The notes beneath the pieces are model-generated. The model saw nothing but the letters and a program-made list of their open reading frames with translations. It was not told the origin of the DNA and ran no database searches. Positions 5,545 to 6,130 of a stretch of 6,130 nt of DNA are shown piece by piece. The DNA lies in contig JAAZCB010000187.1 in assembly GCA_012513545.1 (NCBI GenBank), positions 1-6,130 of the forward strand, given 5' to 3'. Within the stretch, counting starts at the first letter, position 1; each line of letters opens with the position of its first letter. The translations under genes and the position numbers were made by a program. This stretch comes from Clostridiaceae bacterium. GTDB lineage: Bacteria; Bacillota_A; Clostridia; Acetivibrionales; Acetivibrionaceae.

Positions 5545-6130
5545 TCAGATTGTATTTTTTGTTGTGTCCAAAGCCCTTTCAAGGCAAATAAACTTTTGCC
5601 CTGTATTTTTTTTGAAATACTCAACGGTTTCCATATCTAATACAACATCGAGGCATATCAGGGTTTCCTTTTCACCATCTGTGACATAAAGTATCTCATT
5701 CTTTTTAAATTGCTCCTGTTTGGTGGTTTTGTAATTCAGGGTAAAATTGTTTTTCAGTAAAATTTCGGTCAGCAGTTCATCCTTGTTAAAGGCTGTAACC
5801 ATTTGCGCCTCTTTATCGCGAATGTATTTTTTGAGCAGCTCTATGTTTTCTTCATCGGTTTTATCGGGATCCGGAGCAAACTCGACTCGTGGAAAGTTTG
5901 ATTTTACCAGTTTGAATACTTTAAAACCCAAACCTTTTGTAACATCTTCTTTGTTACCATTATTGAATAAATCTGGTTGCCGGTTTTTCTTCTCTTCTAT
6001 AATTTTTTCAATTACCCTTTTATTACGTTCAATGGTTATGTCACTGATTTTTTTGAAACCTGCTTTGTAGGCCTCGCTGTTTTCGTCTGTGGCCTCCGGA
6101 ATTTGTACAATTAAATATTTGCGATTTCCT
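5545..6130 (-). CDS. mod: Type III restriction-modification methyltransferase (Mod), C-terminal part with altered 3' end
   Basis: The frame is open to the right edge, so the gene starts outside the window; 194 C-terminal residues are visible. They follow the order I recall for type III Mod subunits: GNRKYLIVQIPE, then EAYKAGFKKISDITIERNKR, then GLGFKVFKLVKSNF, and then a degenerate region ending FICLERALDTTK. In this family the SAM-binding FxGxG motif lies just before GNRK, and the catalytic DPPY motif further upstream, so both would be beyond position 6130. The enzyme would methylate adenine in a short asymmetric site and normally works with a Res helicase-nuclease. The visible frame stops at 5545 with the tail NTI. 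A -1 shift at the A6 run (5555-5560) continues as KYNLKHYMGDKFISF and stops at 5510-5512, which looks like the family's normal end. This is either a real frameshift, a sequence error or recoding. No res gene follows downstream. Confidence 0.88.
   Translation of the reverse strand, partial: GNRKYLIVQIPEATDENSEAYKAGFKKISDITIERNKRVIEKIIEEKKNRQPDLFNNGNKEDVTKGLGFKVFKLVKSNFPRVEFAPDPDKTDEENIELLKKYIRDKEAQMVTAFNKDELLTEILLKNNFTLNYKTTKQEQFKKNEILYVTDGEKETLICLDVVLDMETVEYFKKNTGQKFICLERALDTTKNTI

Noticed and set aside
5747..6070. A 107-codon + strand open frame
   Set aside because: It is antisense to mod, whose protein sequence is recognisable across the same bases, and its translation is a run of Ser, Leu and Phe.

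Overview
The window looks like a Bacteroidetes (Bacteroidota) chromosome segment. The evidence is three secreted proteins carrying sorting domains typical of that phylum (two type IX secretion C-terminal domains and one short repeat-type C-terminal domain), translation starts without clear Shine-Dalgarno sequences, AT-rich intergenic DNA, and a promoter matching the Bacteroidetes -33/-7 pattern (TTTG, 20 nt, TATATTTG) rather than a sigma-70 type.

Left part (1-2951, + strand): a tightly spaced run of three genes for exported proteins. They are the 3' part of a tail-fibre-like protein with an S74-type chaperone region followed by a type IX sorting domain, a 295-residue secreted protein with two PKD/Ig-like segments and a sorting domain, and a 484-residue subtilisin-family (S8) protease with an intact Asp/His/Ser triad. 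The gaps are 19 and 12 bp, and a strong hairpin at 2981-3013 closes the unit, so they are probably co-transcribed from a promoter left of the window.

Middle (3058-4203, - strand): a two-gene cassette matching the 'mobile mystery protein A/B' pair. It comprises an Xre-type DNA-binding protein and a Fic-domain protein overlapping by ATGA, arranged like a toxin-antitoxin module. A near-perfect 26-bp palindrome lies over the predicted transcription start, which suggests autoregulation. The cassette is visibly more GC-rich than its surroundings.

Right part (4306-6130, - strand): two unrecognised small genes (a soluble 186-residue protein and a 147-residue protein with one C-terminal membrane segment), followed by a bidirectional-type terminator. 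To their right is the C-terminal part of a type III restriction-modification methyltransferase (Mod). The last codons of mod are displaced by a one-base frame difference at an A6 run; reading the -1 frame restores a tail that looks canonical for the family. No type III res gene follows mod where one would normally be expected. The mod-to-unknown-gene spacer holds three hairpins, one a 13-bp stem with a UUCG loop.

Taken together, the right two thirds look like an accessory or defence-type region (methylase, Fic/Xre cassette, unknown small genes) placed next to a secreted-protein operon. I see no RNA gene, CRISPR array or transposase.
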